A DNA stretch of 64,000 bases from Nitrosophilus labii (GTDB taxonomy: Bacteria > Campylobacterota > Campylobacteria > Campylobacterales > Nitratiruptoraceae), in assembly GCF_014466985.1 (NCBI RefSeq), contig NZ_AP022826.1, positions 62,001 through 126,000 on the forward strand. Direction: 5' to 3'. Position numbers and translations under genes: made by a program. Below are positions 8,873 through 19,019 of this stretch, piece by piece. Position 1 is the stretch's first letter. The number at the start of each line of letters is the position of its first letter. The notes under the pieces are model-generated. The model saw only the letters and a list, made by a program, of their open reading frames with translations. It had not been told where the DNA came from and made no database searches.

Positions 8873-10870
8873 ATGAATGAGGACAAAACAAAAGAGAGAT
8901 TGGAAGATCTTGTTGAGCAGATAGATTTACAATCTTTACAAATTCCTACGATAATACAAAATATATCATCGGTAAAACAGGTTAAGAATCTTTACAAAAA
9001 AAATATTGAGCTTGTTGAAATGCTTCTTTTGAAAAAAGAAGTAAATGATAAATTATTTAATGATTTAGAAGAGATAGGAAAAGTTTTAAAAAGCAATTAT
9101 CATATATCATTAACAGATTTAGGTTTAATTATTGAAGCTTTTAAGAAAGCCTTAGTAACGGCAATACAAAACAGGATTATAAATCTTGATGAAGTAGAGG
9201 TAATAGCAAGGATTGAAAGGGCAGAAAAGGCTATAGTAAAAGGATTTTTTTATGCTTTGATGATTGAGACAATAGAACATATTCACCAATTAAACTTTTT
9301 ATATAGCGATATTTTTGAAGTTCACTACGATTGGCTTCTTGAAGTAAAAAAATATTTTTTAAATAAAAAAGAATCAATATATCTTGTTGATATGTCTGCC
9401 TGTGGTTTTACCAAATGGCTTACTAGTTTAGAAGCTGAAATTTTGATGTTTGCTGCGGAAAAAGAGAGGTATTTGTTTAATAGTCAAATAATTATAGCCC
9501 ACAAAAATTTACATTTAGAAGCAAATTATATAGTTGATTTTTTAATAAAAGAAGATTATTTTAGAGCCGTTGAAAGCTTGAAAAACTTTTTTAACAACTA
9601 TTTGCTATTAGAAAAACTAATATCTGATCTGTTGGTTCTTTATGAGAAAAACAGTTACAATATTTTTATAGAGTTTATGCTAGAAAGAAGTTATTGGGAG
9701 AAAAATCTTGTATGCTATTTTGTTATAAATCTGCATATACCAAAGCTTGTAACGTTATTGAAAAATAATCTAATTGAGAAAATTTCAGTAGAGATGAAAA
9801 AATATTTAAAAAAAGAGGGGCTAGATTTTTATATATTTATTCAAGACGAGCTGCATCTACTGATTAGAAAACCAAAAAACTTAACATATGAGTATCTTGA
9901 TAAAATGATAAAAAATTGTATAGATAAAATTTTAGATAAATATGCTTTATTGGCCTTAAAAGAAGAGATAATGATATATTCCATAAGGCTGGATGATTTA
10001 AAAAATAGGGAAATAAACTATTTTAAAGAGATTTTGATAGCACTAAAAAAGAGAAAAAGTAGTGAAAACTTTATAATTGTTGGTGATAATCTGTTAGAAA
10101 ATTTAAATAAAGAGGTAGATGAAAACTTGAAAAAATTATCTATTATAAAAAACACTATTAAAAATTTTAAAATAGAACTTTTTGCTCAAAAAATAGTAAA
10201 TAACAAAAATAAAGTTTTTTGTCTAGAGATTCTCTCTAAGCTCCCTATAAATGGCACTTATTTAAGCGCTGTAGATTTTATTGACATAATATCAGAACAT
10301 AATCTTACATTGGAATTTGATCTATTATTAACTAGAAAAATAAGAGAATATTTTTTTATTTTGTCCAAATTTACCGATAAGGTTAGTATAAACATATATT
10401 CATCATCTGTTAGTGAGGCAATTTTTATTAATGAATTGATTGAGAGTTATAATCAGGCCAAAGAACTTGGAATTGAGTTGATAGTCGAGATTACAGAGTA
10501 TACAATAGTTGAAGATTTAGAGATATTAGCAAAATTAAATAGGGAAAATGGGATAAGGTTTGCTGTTGACGATTTTGGAAGTGGATTTTCAAACATTAAA
10601 ACCCTTATCGAGCTGGCATCTAAAAAGTTATTGAGTTTTGTTAAAATTGATGGTAGCCTAATAGCCGATATTGAAATATGCAGCAAAAAAAGAAATGTTT
10701 TGAAACAACTTATTAAATTTATTGATATAATGGGATTAAACCCTATAGTGGCAGAATTTGTAGATAGTAAGGAAAAGGTAGAAATACTTAAGAGCATGAG
10801 TGATAAAATAGTATATCAAGGATTCTATTTTTCTATACCAAAAAAAATTGAAGAGTTGGGAAAGTTATGA
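8873..10870 (+). CDS. c-di-GMP phosphodiesterase with CZB-like zinc sensor, degenerate GGDEF and EAL domains
   Basis: The 665-residue cytoplasmic protein ends in an EAL domain (about 435-660) that should hydrolyse cyclic di-GMP. The EAL catalytic set appears intact: LEIL for ExL, the Asn in INIYS, VEITE, the double Asp in AVDDFGSG, the Lys in VKIDGSL, the Glu in AEFVDS and the Gln in YQGFYF. A middle region (about 275-420) has the fold pattern of a GGDEF domain but reads IQDEL where GGDEF should be, so it is probably inactive. The N-terminal part has H-x2-W, CGFTKWL and AHKNLH, resembling the zinc ligands of CZB domains. msrB overlaps its end by ATGA, hinting at a metal- or oxidant-linked signal. 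Confidence 0.8.
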   Translation: MNEDKTKERLEDLVEQIDLQSLQIPTIIQNISSVKQVKNLYKKNIELVEMLLLKKEVNDKLFNDLEEIGKVLKSNYHISLTDLGLIIEAFKKALVTAIQNRIINLDEVEVIARIERAEKAIVKGFFYALMIETIEHIHQLNFLYSDIFEVHYDWLLEVKKYFLNKKESIYLVDMSACGFTKWLTSLEAEILMFAAEKERYLFNSQIIIAHKNLHLEANYIVDFLIKEDYFRAVESLKNFFNNYLLLEKLISDLLVLYEKNSYNIFIEFMLERSYWEKNLVCYFVINLHIPKLVTLLKNNLIEKISVEMKKYLKKEGLDFYIFIQDELHLLIRKPKNLTYEYLDKMIKNCIDKILDKYALLALKEEIMIYSIRLDDLKNREINYFKEILIALKKRKSSENFIIVGDNLLENLNKEVDENLKKLSIIKNTIKNFKIELFAQKIVNNKNKVFCLEILSKLPINGTYLSAVDFIDIISEHNLTLEFDLLLTRKIREYFFILSKFTDKVSINIYSSSVSEAIFINELIESYNQAKELGIELIVEITEYTIVEDLEILAKLNRENGIRFAVDDFGSGFSNIKTLIELASKKLLSFVKIDGSLIADIEICSKKRNVLKQLIKFIDIMGLNPIVAEFVDSKEKVEILKSMSDKIVYQGFYFSIPKKIEELGKL

Positions 10871-11241
10871 GATGTAAAAAAAAGTTAACAGATTTTGAAT
10901 ATTATGTTATGTTTGAAAAAGGAACGGAACCTCCATTTGCTGGAGAACTTTTAAATGAAAAAAGAGAAGGTATATTTGTTTGTAAATGCTGTGAAACATC
11001 ACTTTTTTCATCTAGTGCCAAATTTGACAGTGGTACAGGATGGCCAAGTTTTTTTGAGCCGATATCAAAAAACTCAATAAAAGAGGAGTTAGATACCTCA
11101 CATGGAATGATAAGAACAGAGGTCAAATGTGCAAAATGTGACGCGCATCTTGGACATGTTTTTACTGATGGTCCATCTCCAACAAATCTTAGATACTGCA
11201 TAAATTCTGTTTGCTTAGAGTTTAGAGCTATTAAAAATTAA
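10867..11241 (+). CDS. msrB: peptide-methionine (R)-S-oxide reductase
   Basis: MsrB repairs methionine-R-sulfoxide in oxidised proteins. The 124 residues are a minimal cytosolic form without signal peptide. Two zinc-binding CxxC pairs are seen (CKCC near residues 38-41 and CAKC near 86-89), with the family core SGTGWPSF and [10 protein letters not shown]. The catalytic cysteine is in RYCINS; the usual serine or threonine after INS is Val followed by a further Cys (INSVCLEF), which might act in recycling. Its start overlaps the stop of the EAL gene (ATGA), so the two are translationally coupled. Confidence 0.92.
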   Translation: MRCKKKLTDFEYYVMFEKGTEPPFAGELLNEKREGIFVCKCCETSLFSSSAKFDSGTGWPSFFEPISKNSIKEELDTSHGMIRTEVKCAKCDAHLGHVFTDGPSPTNLRYCINSVCLEFRAIKN

Positions 11242-11296
11242 TTATCATTATAAAAGTTATAAGTATATATAATTTCTCTAAAATTTGGAGGAGCAT

Positions 11297-11689
11297 ATGA
11301 AAAAGATAGAATTTATGGATAAATATCCTGTGTATCTGTTAGAGCTTAATAAAAACAAAACTAAGTTTAAAAACATGGAGGAGATTTTAGGATATATAAA
11401 AGGATGTATAGAAAACCACAAAGTAGCAGCTTATATAGGAGTATTTGATCATTTGTCTCATACAAAAAGTTTAGAAGAAGCCATATATGATAAAAATATA
11501 ATTGAGGCTAAAAATATAATTTTCTGTTTCGGCAAGCAACTGCCGAAGCCGGAAGTTTTGAGTGTTAGGCCAAGAAGTATAGGCATTTGCGAATATGAAG
11601 ATAGATTTGTAATATCTTTTATAGAGGCTCCAAATCCTGAAGGAAACGCTTCTATGATTGAGTGGGTAGAAGGTATAAAAAATAGATAA
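11297..11689 (+). CDS. conserved protein of the DUF6858 type
   Basis: I chose the ATG at 11,297 because TTGGAGGAG directly before it is a strong ribosome site; the longer reading from 11,285 would start inside that site. The 130-residue protein starts MKKIEFMDKYPVYLLEL and contains the conserved stretches YIGVFDH and SVRPRSIGICE. It resembles a small family common in Campylobacterota that I recall as DUF6858; no catalytic motif is apparent and its role is unknown. No membrane segment or signal peptide is present. A strong hairpin follows. Confidence 0.65.
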   Translation: MKKIEFMDKYPVYLLELNKNKTKFKNMEEILGYIKGCIENHKVAAYIGVFDHLSHTKSLEEAIYDKNIIEAKNIIFCFGKQLPKPEVLSVRPRSIGICEYEDRFVISFIEAPNPEGNASMIEWVEGIKNR

Positions 11690-11727
11690 TTTAGTTATTG
11701 GTCATTAAGTTATTGGTATATTGGTGA

Positions 11728-11769
11728 AAATGGTTGAGTAGTTAAAATAGCTCAACTACTCAACCATTT
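11728..11769. terminator. bidirectional hairpin terminator
   Basis: A perfect 16-bp inverted repeat (11,728-11,743 and 11,754-11,769, arm AAATGGTTGAGTAGTT) with a ten-base loop lies between the convergent DUF6858-type gene and the LOG-family gene. A-rich and T-rich stem ends allow it to work in both directions. Confidence 0.75.
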
Positions 11770-11788
11770 ACCTAATATTAATGAATGA

Positions 11789-12298
11789 CTATATGTTACT
11801 TTTTTTTATAAATTCATCTACATTTTCATAAATCTCTACATTTTTAACAAAATTTTTATCAATAAAGGAGCATTTTGTCATCTCTTTATACATTTTTCCT
11901 ATCAAACATATTCTGATATCCGGTTTAAAACCGCTATATTTTAATGCCAAAATCATAAAAACTTCGTTCATAGTTCCAATGCTTCCAGATTGAGCTACGA
12001 AGAGTCTGCTATCTTCTATCAGCTTTTCCAATCTTTCGTACAATGTTTTACATATAATCTTTTTTGTAAGATAAGGGTTTTTGGGTCTTAGTTGGTCAAA
12101 TTTCTCTATAGTAACTCCTATACATTCTCCTCCTGCTTTATGTACACCTATACTTACTGCCTCCATGAGTCCTTGATATCCACCACATTTGACTATATAT
12201 CCCGCCTTGGACAAAAATAGTCCAAGTTTTATACCTTCTTTGTACTCTTTAGAGTTTTTATCTGCTTTAGATGCACCAAATGTAGTAACAAATTTCAA
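11789..12298 (-). CDS. LOG-family Rossmann protein (putative nucleotide 5'-monophosphate phosphoribohydrolase-like)
   Basis: This 169-residue protein has the Rossmann architecture of the LOG/TIGR00725 group once called lysine decarboxylase-like. Visible motifs are the N-terminal TTFGASKA strand-turn, CGGYQGLMEAVSIG near 38-51 and QSGSIGTMNEVF near 104-115, where the catalytic PGGxGTxxE of true LOG enzymes is altered (QSGSIGTMNE), although the arginine-side glutamate is kept. Enzymatic activity is therefore uncertain. Translation appears to start at TTG (12,296-12,298) after AAGGAAAC. It stands alone, divergent from nrdB. Confidence 0.7.
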   Translation of the reverse strand: MKFVTTFGASKADKNSKEYKEGIKLGLFLSKAGYIVKCGGYQGLMEAVSIGVHKAGGECIGVTIEKFDQLRPKNPYLTKKIICKTLYERLEKLIEDSRLFVAQSGSIGTMNEVFMILALKYSGFKPDIRICLIGKMYKEMTKCSFIDKNFVKNVEIYENVDEFIKKSNI

Positions 12299-12431
12299 TT
12301 TGTTTCCTTTACCTCATTTTAAGTAGAAAATTTTATAATGTTTAACTTAAAAATCTGTAAAAAAGAGAGTTATAAAGCAAGAGATTTTTTTGTTTTCTAA
12401 TTCTCTTTTTAAAGCCTACTGGAGGGTAAAA

Positions 12432-13457
12432 ATGGTGTACAGCAGAAAAAAGATCTATAATCCAAACTCTAACGAGAGCGTAAATGAAAGAAAGATTTTC
12501 GGTGGAGATCCTACGGGAATATTTGAACTTAACAAAATAAAGTATCAGTGGGCATATAATCTTTGGGAGATGATGCTAGCAAACACCTGGTTTCCCAAAG
12601 AGGTTGATATGACAGGTGATGCAAGAGATTATAAGCTTTTAACAGATGCGGAAAAACTGGCTTATGACAAAGTTTTAGCACAGCTTATATTTATGGACTC
12701 TTTACAGACTAATAACCTAATAGACAATATAAACCCTTATATTACAGCTCCAGAGATAAATCTAATATTGGTTAGGCAAGCTTTTGAGGAGGCTCTTCAT
12801 AGTCAAAGCTATGCCGTGATGGTTGACAGTATAAGCCAAAATACCGATGAGATTTATGAGCTTTGGAGAGAAGATTTAAAATTAAAACAAAAAAATGACT
12901 ATATAGCTGAAGTATATGAAGAACTGGCACAAAATCCAAGCGATGAAAATATCGTTAAAGCAATGTTTGCAAATCAGATATTAGAAGGAATCTACTTTTA
13001 TAGCGGCTTTACTTATATGTATACTTTAGCTAGAAGCGGTAAAATGCTGGGTTCTGCTCAGATGATAAGATTTATTCAGCGTGATGAAGTAACACATCTT
13101 TTAATTTTTCAAAATATGATTAACACTGTAAAAAAAGAGAGACCAGAACTCTTTACAAAAAAACTTATTGATGATGTATATAAGATGTTTGAAGGAGCAG
13201 TTGAACTTGAGAGCAGCTGGGGTAAATATATAACTCAGGGACAGATATTGGGATTAACCGACGAACTTATCGAGCAGTATATAAAATATTTGGCTGATGA
13301 TAGGTTACAGCGTGTAGGGCTTGATCCTATGTATAACGTAGAGCATCCAATAAAATGGGTAGACGATTTTTCAAAATTTAATGAGCAAAAAACCAATTTT
13401 TTTGAAGGAAATGTAACTAACTATAGTAAAGGGAGCTTAAGCTTTGATGACTTCTAA
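12432..13457 (+). CDS. nrdB: class Ia ribonucleoside-diphosphate reductase, beta subunit
   Basis: NrdB holds the di-iron site and tyrosyl radical used by NrdA. I place the start at 12,432, seven bases after GGAGGG; the frame extends upstream to 12,390 but those 14 residues precede the ribosome site and do not look like the family. The 341 residues include the iron ligands in [13 protein letters not shown] and DEVTHL, and the C-terminal tail GSLSFDDF that docks on NrdA. It is separated from nrdA by about 6 kb, so co-regulation would need separate promoters. The next gene overlaps its end. Confidence 0.94.
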   Translation: MVYSRKKIYNPNSNESVNERKIFGGDPTGIFELNKIKYQWAYNLWEMMLANTWFPKEVDMTGDARDYKLLTDAEKLAYDKVLAQLIFMDSLQTNNLIDNINPYITAPEINLILVRQAFEEALHSQSYAVMVDSISQNTDEIYELWREDLKLKQKNDYIAEVYEELAQNPSDENIVKAMFANQILEGIYFYSGFTYMYTLARSGKMLGSAQMIRFIQRDEVTHLLIFQNMINTVKKERPELFTKKLIDDVYKMFEGAVELESSWGKYITQGQILGLTDELIEQYIKYLADDRLQRVGLDPMYNVEHPIKWVDDFSKFNEQKTNFFEGNVTNYSKGSLSFDDF

Positions 13458-14172
13458 AAAATATTTGTGTGCCCTGCAGTTTAAAACCGAAGAAAATTTT
13501 GAAAAAAATCTATCTACGCTTAAAAAACTTTTTTCAAAAACACCAAAAGAGTGTATAGCCGTTGCGCCAGAAGTTTGTCTTACGGGCTTTGCCTATGATA
13601 GATTTGAAGAGGCGGCCGATTTTGGAAAAAGGGCGCTTGAAGAGTTGCTGGAAATTTCTGAAAATAAAATATTAGTTTTTACAATGATTGAAAAGATAAA
13701 TGAAAAATTTTACAATGTGGCGAAAGTTCTTTATAGAGGCAAAGTGGTTTATGAACAGCCAAAAGTAAAACTTTTCAAGTTTGGCGGTGAAACGGACTAC
13801 TTTAGTTCCGGAAGTATGGATGATATAGAGATTTTTGAGATAGATGGGCTAAAAATAGGCCTTCTTATCTGTTTTGAGCTTAGATTTTTAGAAATCTGGC
13901 AAAAACTGAAGGGCGCAGATATTATTTTAGTTCCTGCGATGTGGGGAAAACTTAGAAAAAGACATTTTGAGCAGTTTACAGAGACTCTTGCTTTGATGAA
14001 TCAATGCTTTTTGGTAGCAAGTGACAGTGCTAATGATGATATGGCAAAAAGTAGTGCCATAATAGACCCTTTTGGAGTACCATATAGAGACGACAGAAAG
14101 GCTCTGTTGTGCAAAGAGTGCGATTTTGGAGATATCAAGAAGATGAGAAGATATATGGATATAGGTTTATGA
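13447..14172 (+). CDS. carbon-nitrogen hydrolase (nitrilase superfamily)
   Basis: The 241-residue protein has the Glu-Lys-Cys triad of nitrilase-family amidohydrolases: Glu in APEVCLTG (near 40), Lys in [10 protein letters not shown] (near 110) and the nucleophilic Cys in LLICFELRF (near 143). It therefore hydrolyses an amide or nitrile; omega-amidase- or NIT-like substrates are possible but not readable here. The start is taken as ATG 13,447, which overlaps the nrdB stop by 11 bases; the pcm ATG overlaps this gene's own stop, so nrdB, this gene and pcm are coupled. Confidence 0.85.
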   Translation: MTSKKYLCALQFKTEENFEKNLSTLKKLFSKTPKECIAVAPEVCLTGFAYDRFEEAADFGKRALEELLEISENKILVFTMIEKINEKFYNVAKVLYRGKVVYEQPKVKLFKFGGETDYFSSGSMDDIEIFEIDGLKIGLLICFELRFLEIWQKLKGADIILVPAMWGKLRKRHFEQFTETLALMNQCFLVASDSANDDMAKSSAIIDPFGVPYRDDRKALLCKECDFGDIKKMRRYMDIGL

Positions 14173-14816
14173 ATCAGTTTTTAAAAAGAGTCGAGCTTCA
14201 AAAGTGTCAAAAATTGGCAGACGAGATAGATAGAGTTTTCCCTTTGGATTCCAATATAAAAAAAGCTATTGCATCTACTCCTAGAGAGATATTTGTACCA
14301 GTAGGATTTAAACATCACGCCTATAAACTAGACGCTCTTCCTATTTCTAAAAATCAGTGGATTAGCTCTCCTTTGACTGTTGCAAAAATGACGCAATTTT
14401 TAGAGCCAAAAGGTGCGGACAGTGTTTTAGAGATAGGTTGTGGTAGCGGTTATCAGGCTGCAATACTAAGTAAACTTTTTAGGAGAGTTTTTAGCGTAGA
14501 AAGGATAGAAAAACTTGTCTGGGAAGCTAAAAAGAGGTTCAAAGAACTTAATATTTTAAATATCAATGTTAGATACTCTGACGGTATGCTTGGGTGGAGG
14601 GAGTTTGCACCATATGACAGAATTTTGTTTTCTGCCTCTTTGAAAAATATTCCACAAAATATCTTGGAGCAGCTAAATAACGGTGGAATATTAGTAGCAC
14701 CTATAGAAAAAGATGGGAAACAGATAATAACAAGATTTATCAAAAATAGTTTTACGATAGAAAAAGAGGAACTTGATGAATGTCTCTTTGTTCCTACAAA
14801 AAGAGGTACTGTTTAA
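14169..14816 (+). CDS. pcm: protein-L-isoaspartate O-methyltransferase
   Basis: Pcm uses SAM to methylate isoaspartyl residues and start repair of aged proteins. The start at 14,169 overlaps the previous stop (ATGA) and gives 215 residues, the normal size; the frame is open further upstream but only inside the preceding gene. The SAM-binding motif I is VLEIGCGSGYQAA (near 81-93), preceded by the substrate-side LPISKNQWISSPLTVA, which corresponds to the family's GQTIS-P segment. FSVERIE is the acidic motif II. It is the third gene of the nrdB cluster. Confidence 0.92.
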   Translation: MNQFLKRVELQKCQKLADEIDRVFPLDSNIKKAIASTPREIFVPVGFKHHAYKLDALPISKNQWISSPLTVAKMTQFLEPKGADSVLEIGCGSGYQAAILSKLFRRVFSVERIEKLVWEAKKRFKELNILNINVRYSDGMLGWREFAPYDRILFSASLKNIPQNILEQLNNGGILVAPIEKDGKQIITRFIKNSFTIEKEELDECLFVPTKRGTV

Positions 14817-14832
14817 TAATAAAGGAGGGAAA

Positions 14833-15168
14833 ATGAAATCGATTGATATGAGCAGTGATGAGTTTTTACAAGAGATGGAAAAAACAAAAAAGTTTACCGA
14901 CAAAGTTTGCAAACAGTTTGGATGGGTTTATAATCCTAACTCTGAAGTAAACGAGGGGGTTACTATGGGGTTGACAAGAAACAAGATGCTTTACGGGAAA
15001 AGATATTGTCCATGTTTTATGGTAATTGAAGAGAATGGAAAGTTTAAAAGTGCAGATGATAGGATTTGTCCTTGCAAGCCTGCAATAGAGAAAGAGATAC
15101 CAGAAGAGGGAAAATGTCACTGCGGCATATTTTGTACACCAGAATATGCACAGACACATGAACATTGA
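14833..15168 (+). CDS. ferredoxin-thioredoxin reductase catalytic-subunit family protein
   Basis: The ATG at 14,833 follows AAAGGAGGG, an ideal ribosome site, and gives 111 residues; the open frame upstream lies in pcm. The protein has the FTR catalytic signature: the KRYCPCF motif (near 55-61), ICPCKP (near 77-82) and CHCGIFC (near 95-101), which together ligate a [4Fe-4S] cluster beside a redox-active disulfide. In plants and cyanobacteria this subunit passes electrons from ferredoxin to thioredoxin; here the partner is unknown because no variable subunit is nearby. The position after nrdB suggests a link to thiol supply for ribonucleotide reductase. Confidence 0.85.
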   Translation: MKSIDMSSDEFLQEMEKTKKFTDKVCKQFGWVYNPNSEVNEGVTMGLTRNKMLYGKRYCPCFMVIEENGKFKSADDRICPCKPAIEKEIPEEGKCHCGIFCTPEYAQTHEH

Positions 15169-15267
15169 CCTTTTTAAAGGTACCGTAAAACGGCAATTGT
15201 TGCAAATGTTGCATAAGAGTGCTACAATTTGATTACAAAATTTTTAAACTTTAAAAAGGCTTTAAAA

Positions 15268-16845
15268 ATGAAGATAAATGATTTTGACAAACTAGGATTA
15301 ACTGGTGTCAAAAACGTATATTATAATCTAGACTTTGAGGAGCTTTTTAAACATGAGCTCAAACAAAAAGAGGGGATTGAGACAACATTAGGTGCGGTGG
15401 CAGTAGATACCGGCATTTTTACCGGACGTAGTCCAAAAGACAAATATTTCGTAAAACAGCCGCCAAGTGAAAAATATATTGCCTGGGGCGAAATAAATCA
15501 GCCTATCTCCAAAGAGATCTTCGACGAACTTTTCGAAAAAACCAAACAATATCTATCAAACAAAGACCTCTACATTATGGATGCCTTTGCTGGCGCTAGC
15601 GATAAAAGCAAAAAAAGAATTAGAGTTGTTACGGAGATAGCTTGGCAGGCTCATTTTGTTAAAAATATGTTTATAAGACCTACCCAAGAAGAGCTTAAAG
15701 ACTTTTCTCCAGATTTTACGATGTATGTAGCCGCCGATCTTAAAAATGAAAGATGGAAAGAGCATGGCTTGAATTCTGATGTTTTCATAGTTTTCAATAT
15801 TGAAGAAAATGTGGCAATTATAGGCGGGACATGGTATGGCGGCGAGATAAAAAAAGGTATATTTTCTATGATGAACTACTGGCTACCGTTAGAAAATAAA
15901 CTTTCTATGCACTGTTCCGCAAATATAGGTGAGAAAAATGACGTAGCTCTGTTTTTCGGTCTTAGCGGTACCGGAAAAACAACTTTGAGTGCCGATCCTA
16001 ACAGACGCCTTATAGGCGATGATGAACACGGATGGGATGAAGAGGGGGTTTTTAACTTTGAAGGAGGTTGTTACGCTAAAGTTATCGGCCTTGATGCTGA
16101 AAAAGAGCCTGATATTTATGCGGCTATAAAAAGAGATGCGCTTTTGGAAAACGTGGTTGTTGACGAAAAAGGAAACGTAGATTTTGATGACTCTTCTAAA
16201 ACCGAAAATACAAGAGTTAGCTATCCGATATACCATATTTGTAAACATAAAGAAGATCTAAAAGGTCCTCATCCTAAAAATATAATATTTTTAAGTGCCG
16301 ATGCATTTGGTGTTTTACCACCGGTTAGTAAGTTGACAAAAGAGCAGGCTATGTATTATTTCTTAAGCGGATATACCGCAAAAGTCGCTGGAACCGAAAG
16401 AGGAATCACTGAGCCTGTAGCAACTTTTAGCGCATGTTTTGGCGAAGCTTTCTTGCCCCTTCATCCTACGGTATATGCTAAACTTTTGGGAGAGAAGATA
16501 GAAAAATATGATGTTAATGTATATCTTGTTAATACAGGGTGGACAGGTGGTCCTTATGGGATTGGAAAAAGGATGAGTCTTCCAGCTACAAGAGCCTGTA
16601 TAAATGCTATTTTGGATGGTTCTATTAACGATGCAGAGTTTGATACTCTTCCTATCTTTAATCTTGCTATGCCTAAATCGATTAAAGGTATAGTTCCTAT
16701 GATTTTAAATCCAAGAAATACTTGGGAAGATAAAGAAGCTTACGATAAACAGTTAAGACATCTAGCCGAACTTTTTATCAAAAATTTTAAAAGATATGAA
16801 AATACTGGAAACTTTGATTACTCAAAGGCAGGTCCTCAACTTTAA
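15268..16845 (+). CDS. pckA: ATP-dependent phosphoenolpyruvate carboxykinase
   Basis: PckA converts oxaloacetate and ATP to phosphoenolpyruvate, CO2 and ADP, feeding gluconeogenesis from the reductive TCA cycle in autotrophic Campylobacterota (the cycle is family knowledge). I use the ATG at 15,268 (525 residues, [11 protein letters not shown]), because the first 13 codons of the longer frame overlap promoter-like AT sequence. Motifs: [12 protein letters not shown], the kinase P-loop [11 protein letters not shown] (near 236-246), metal ligand region GDDEHGW, and [10 protein letters not shown]. It is monocistronic, ending in a strong hairpin. Confidence 0.95.
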   Translation: MKINDFDKLGLTGVKNVYYNLDFEELFKHELKQKEGIETTLGAVAVDTGIFTGRSPKDKYFVKQPPSEKYIAWGEINQPISKEIFDELFEKTKQYLSNKDLYIMDAFAGASDKSKKRIRVVTEIAWQAHFVKNMFIRPTQEELKDFSPDFTMYVAADLKNERWKEHGLNSDVFIVFNIEENVAIIGGTWYGGEIKKGIFSMMNYWLPLENKLSMHCSANIGEKNDVALFFGLSGTGKTTLSADPNRRLIGDDEHGWDEEGVFNFEGGCYAKVIGLDAEKEPDIYAAIKRDALLENVVVDEKGNVDFDDSSKTENTRVSYPIYHICKHKEDLKGPHPKNIIFLSADAFGVLPPVSKLTKEQAMYYFLSGYTAKVAGTERGITEPVATFSACFGEAFLPLHPTVYAKLLGEKIEKYDVNVYLVNTGWTGGPYGIGKRMSLPATRACINAILDGSINDAEFDTLPIFNLAMPKSIKGIVPMILNPRNTWEDKEAYDKQLRHLAELFIKNFKRYENTGNFDYSKAGPQL

Positions 16846-16848
16846 ACT

Positions 16849-16875
16849 AAAACGGCGCTCATGTAGCGCCGTTTT
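16849..16875. terminator. bidirectional terminator between pckA and the potassium channel gene
   Basis: AAAACGGCGCT-CATGT-AGCGCCGTTTT is a perfect 11-bp stem with a five-base loop and terminal A/T tracts on both sides. It contains the stop codon of the minus-strand channel gene (16,859-16,861), so it ends both transcripts. Confidence 0.85.
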
Positions 16876-18562
16876 GACCCTCTTTTAAAAATAGAGAATA
16901 TATTCCAAAAATCTTCTCTTTTCCTGTCAAGATATAATTTAACTCATAATAATTATTGGCAATATACTCTAAATCTTCTATACTTTCATTGTCTGATGCT
17001 ATTAGCAGTTCATCATCAGGTTCAATCTTGAGATCTTCATCAGGTAAGAGGTAGATTTTATTTTTTCTTTTTAACAACAAAAAGACTACTTTTGTAGATT
17101 TAGTATAGTCTTCTCTTGAGCTTTTTAGATGATATAGTCTTATATCCATACCATTTTTGAGTTCTTCATAAAGAGCGTAGGCGTTGTCTCTAGTTAGTTT
17201 CATTTCGGTTAAGATAGGGTTTTCTCCTATCGTTTTTTTAACTATATCTACTACTTTTTTACCCCATTCATCATCTTGAAGACGAATAAGTTTTATAAAT
17301 CTGTTAGCAAGTGGTTTAGCAATAAAATTAAATGTAATATCTGCTAAAATTTGTTCAAGAATATAGACTTTATCGATTCTTGCTGCTTTAAAAATACTTA
17401 CGTCATCAAGGCTGTTTTCTCTAGCTATAGTGTATATGTTAGGATTTAACTTTTTAGCGGTTGATAGAATAGTCAAATTTATAAGATCATCTTTTGTAGC
17501 GGCAATTATGGCATTTGCTTCTTTGATACCAGCTTTAAGTAAAGTTTCTATATCTTCGGCATCTCCATAAATAGAACTCTGTTTCTCTTGCTGATATCGT
17601 TCTGAAACTATATCTATAAATACAGTCTCTATTCCAGCTTTTTTTAGCCAATATTCTAATGCATGTCCCATCCTGCCGTATCCGCATATAATATATTTGC
17701 CGTGAGGCAGTACTTCCCTTTTTCTAATCTTTAAAATATGACCAAAAACCCACATTTCCAAAATCCATATATGGGGTTTGGTTAAGGCGATATATATTCT
17801 TTTAGAGATTATTTTAAATGGATTTTCTATATGTTTAATACCTATATTTTGTAAGTGTTCGGTATGCTCTTTTGTTGTAGATTTTACTATTACATTGATT
17901 CTTTTATTTAAAAGTTTACTTAAAAGAGCAACTTTGGCGTTTTTTGCGTCATCTTCAAAAAGCGCAATAACCGCACGGCAATTTTTTTTATGAATACCGG
18001 AAATTTTAAGAATATTTGGATCTGTAGCCTCTGCAGCTATTGCTGGAACTTCAGGATTGAAACTTTCTAGTTCTAGTTCGTTTACCTTCTCTTCGTTTTT
18101 ATCTATTACTACTACTCTTATTCCCTCTTCGTTTAGTCGATGAATAATATTTTTTGTAACGTTGTTATAACCGAGAATGATAATAAACTCCTCAGTTAGA
18201 GCTTCTACTTTATTTTTATATTTTGTTATAGCTATTTCACGAGCAAGTTTTTTGTCTTGTATAAGGGCTATAATAGTACCTATTCCGTAGAACCAGCCAA
18301 CTACGGTTAGATAGATACTTGCGCTTACCCACATTCTTTGCGGATAGGTAAATTCGTAGGGTGTTTCTCCAAAGCCTATGGTAGTCGCCATATAGCTTAC
18401 AAAATAGAAGGCATCGAAAAAGTTCATGTGGTAAGGATTTCCGTTTGTGTCTTTTCCTTCTATGAGCATAAGTCCTAAAATGGAGATAGAAAAAGTTATG
18501 ATAATTACTAAAAAAGGTATCCGCATTCTACGGATAATGATCCACGCTGAATTGGACTGCAT
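16859..18562 (-). CDS. two-TM potassium channel with two RCK (TrkA-N/TrkA-C) units
   Basis: The 567-residue protein opens with a membrane helix (about 14-33), a pore loop with selectivity-filter sequence TTIGFGE near 61-67, and a second helix (about 81-102). A first RCK Rossmann domain (FIILGYNNV near 120) and a second (KYIICGYGRMGHALEYWL near 290) follow, and a C-terminal TrkA-C-like region ends the protein. It should be a ligand-gated K+ channel; the filter GFGE differs from the classical GYGD, so selectivity could be altered. It begins one base after the stop of the small membrane gene upstream, suggesting a joint transport function. Confidence 0.88.
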   Translation of the reverse strand: MQSNSAWIIIRRMRIPFLVIIITFSISILGLMLIEGKDTNGNPYHMNFFDAFYFVSYMATTIGFGETPYEFTYPQRMWVSASIYLTVVGWFYGIGTIIALIQDKKLAREIAITKYKNKVEALTEEFIIILGYNNVTKNIIHRLNEEGIRVVVIDKNEEKVNELELESFNPEVPAIAAEATDPNILKISGIHKKNCRAVIALFEDDAKNAKVALLSKLLNKRINVIVKSTTKEHTEHLQNIGIKHIENPFKIISKRIYIALTKPHIWILEMWVFGHILKIRKREVLPHGKYIICGYGRMGHALEYWLKKAGIETVFIDIVSERYQQEKQSSIYGDAEDIETLLKAGIKEANAIIAATKDDLINLTILSTAKKLNPNIYTIARENSLDDVSIFKAARIDKVYILEQILADITFNFIAKPLANRFIKLIRLQDDEWGKKVVDIVKKTIGENPILTEMKLTRDNAYALYEELKNGMDIRLYHLKSSREDYTKSTKVVFLLLKRKNKIYLLPDEDLKIEPDDELLIASDNESIEDLEYIANNYYELNYILTGKEKIFGIYSLFLKEGQNGAT

Positions 18563-18563
18563 A

Positions 18564-18944
18564 TTACCTCTTAGATTTTAGAGTATCGCCGATGAAAAGA
18601 AGTACTGAAACTATATTTGCTAAAAGAGCTCCTCCCGAGAGGGATATTATAGCGGTGGTAGCCTCAACGTTAAGACCTCCAAAGGAGTGTTCTGCTATAG
18701 CCCAGACGCTAGCACTTGCTATTAGTTGAATATCAGCTACTAAACTTGTTGCTAGTAGGACTGAACCAAGTTGAGTTTTGTCGCCAAATTTTAAAATCGT
18801 GGCGATTAGATTGACTATGATAGCTGCAAAAAGCTCATAGGCGCTATGTTGTTCAATAATCGTTGGATCTCCGTAAAAAAAACCAAAATTTAATGTCATT
18901 GCCAAAATAAAAAAGAATCCAGAAAGAACTTTTTGAATATTCAT
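18564..18944 (-). CDS. DUF6394-type small membrane protein
   Basis: The ATG at 18,942-18,944 gives 126 residues with about four hydrophobic segments (near 8-25, 38-55, 62-85 and 100-118). It resembles a small Campylobacterota family I recall as DUF6394. It is immediately upstream of, and almost abuts, the RCK potassium channel gene, so it may be an accessory subunit or modulator of that channel; this is inference from context only. TTCCTTTTAAGG before the start (plus-strand reading) gives a reasonable ribosome site on the minus strand. Confidence 0.7.
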   Translation of the reverse strand: MNIQKVLSGFFFILAMTLNFGFFYGDPTIIEQHSAYELFAAIIVNLIATILKFGDKTQLGSVLLATSLVADIQLIASASVWAIAEHSFGGLNVEATTAIISLSGGALLANIVSVLLFIGDTLKSKR

Positions 18945-19019
18945 CAATTTCCTTTTAAGGTTTTATCAATCTGTATAGTTTAAGACGTGAATGCTTATTC
19001 TTTAATTAAAAGAGATAGA

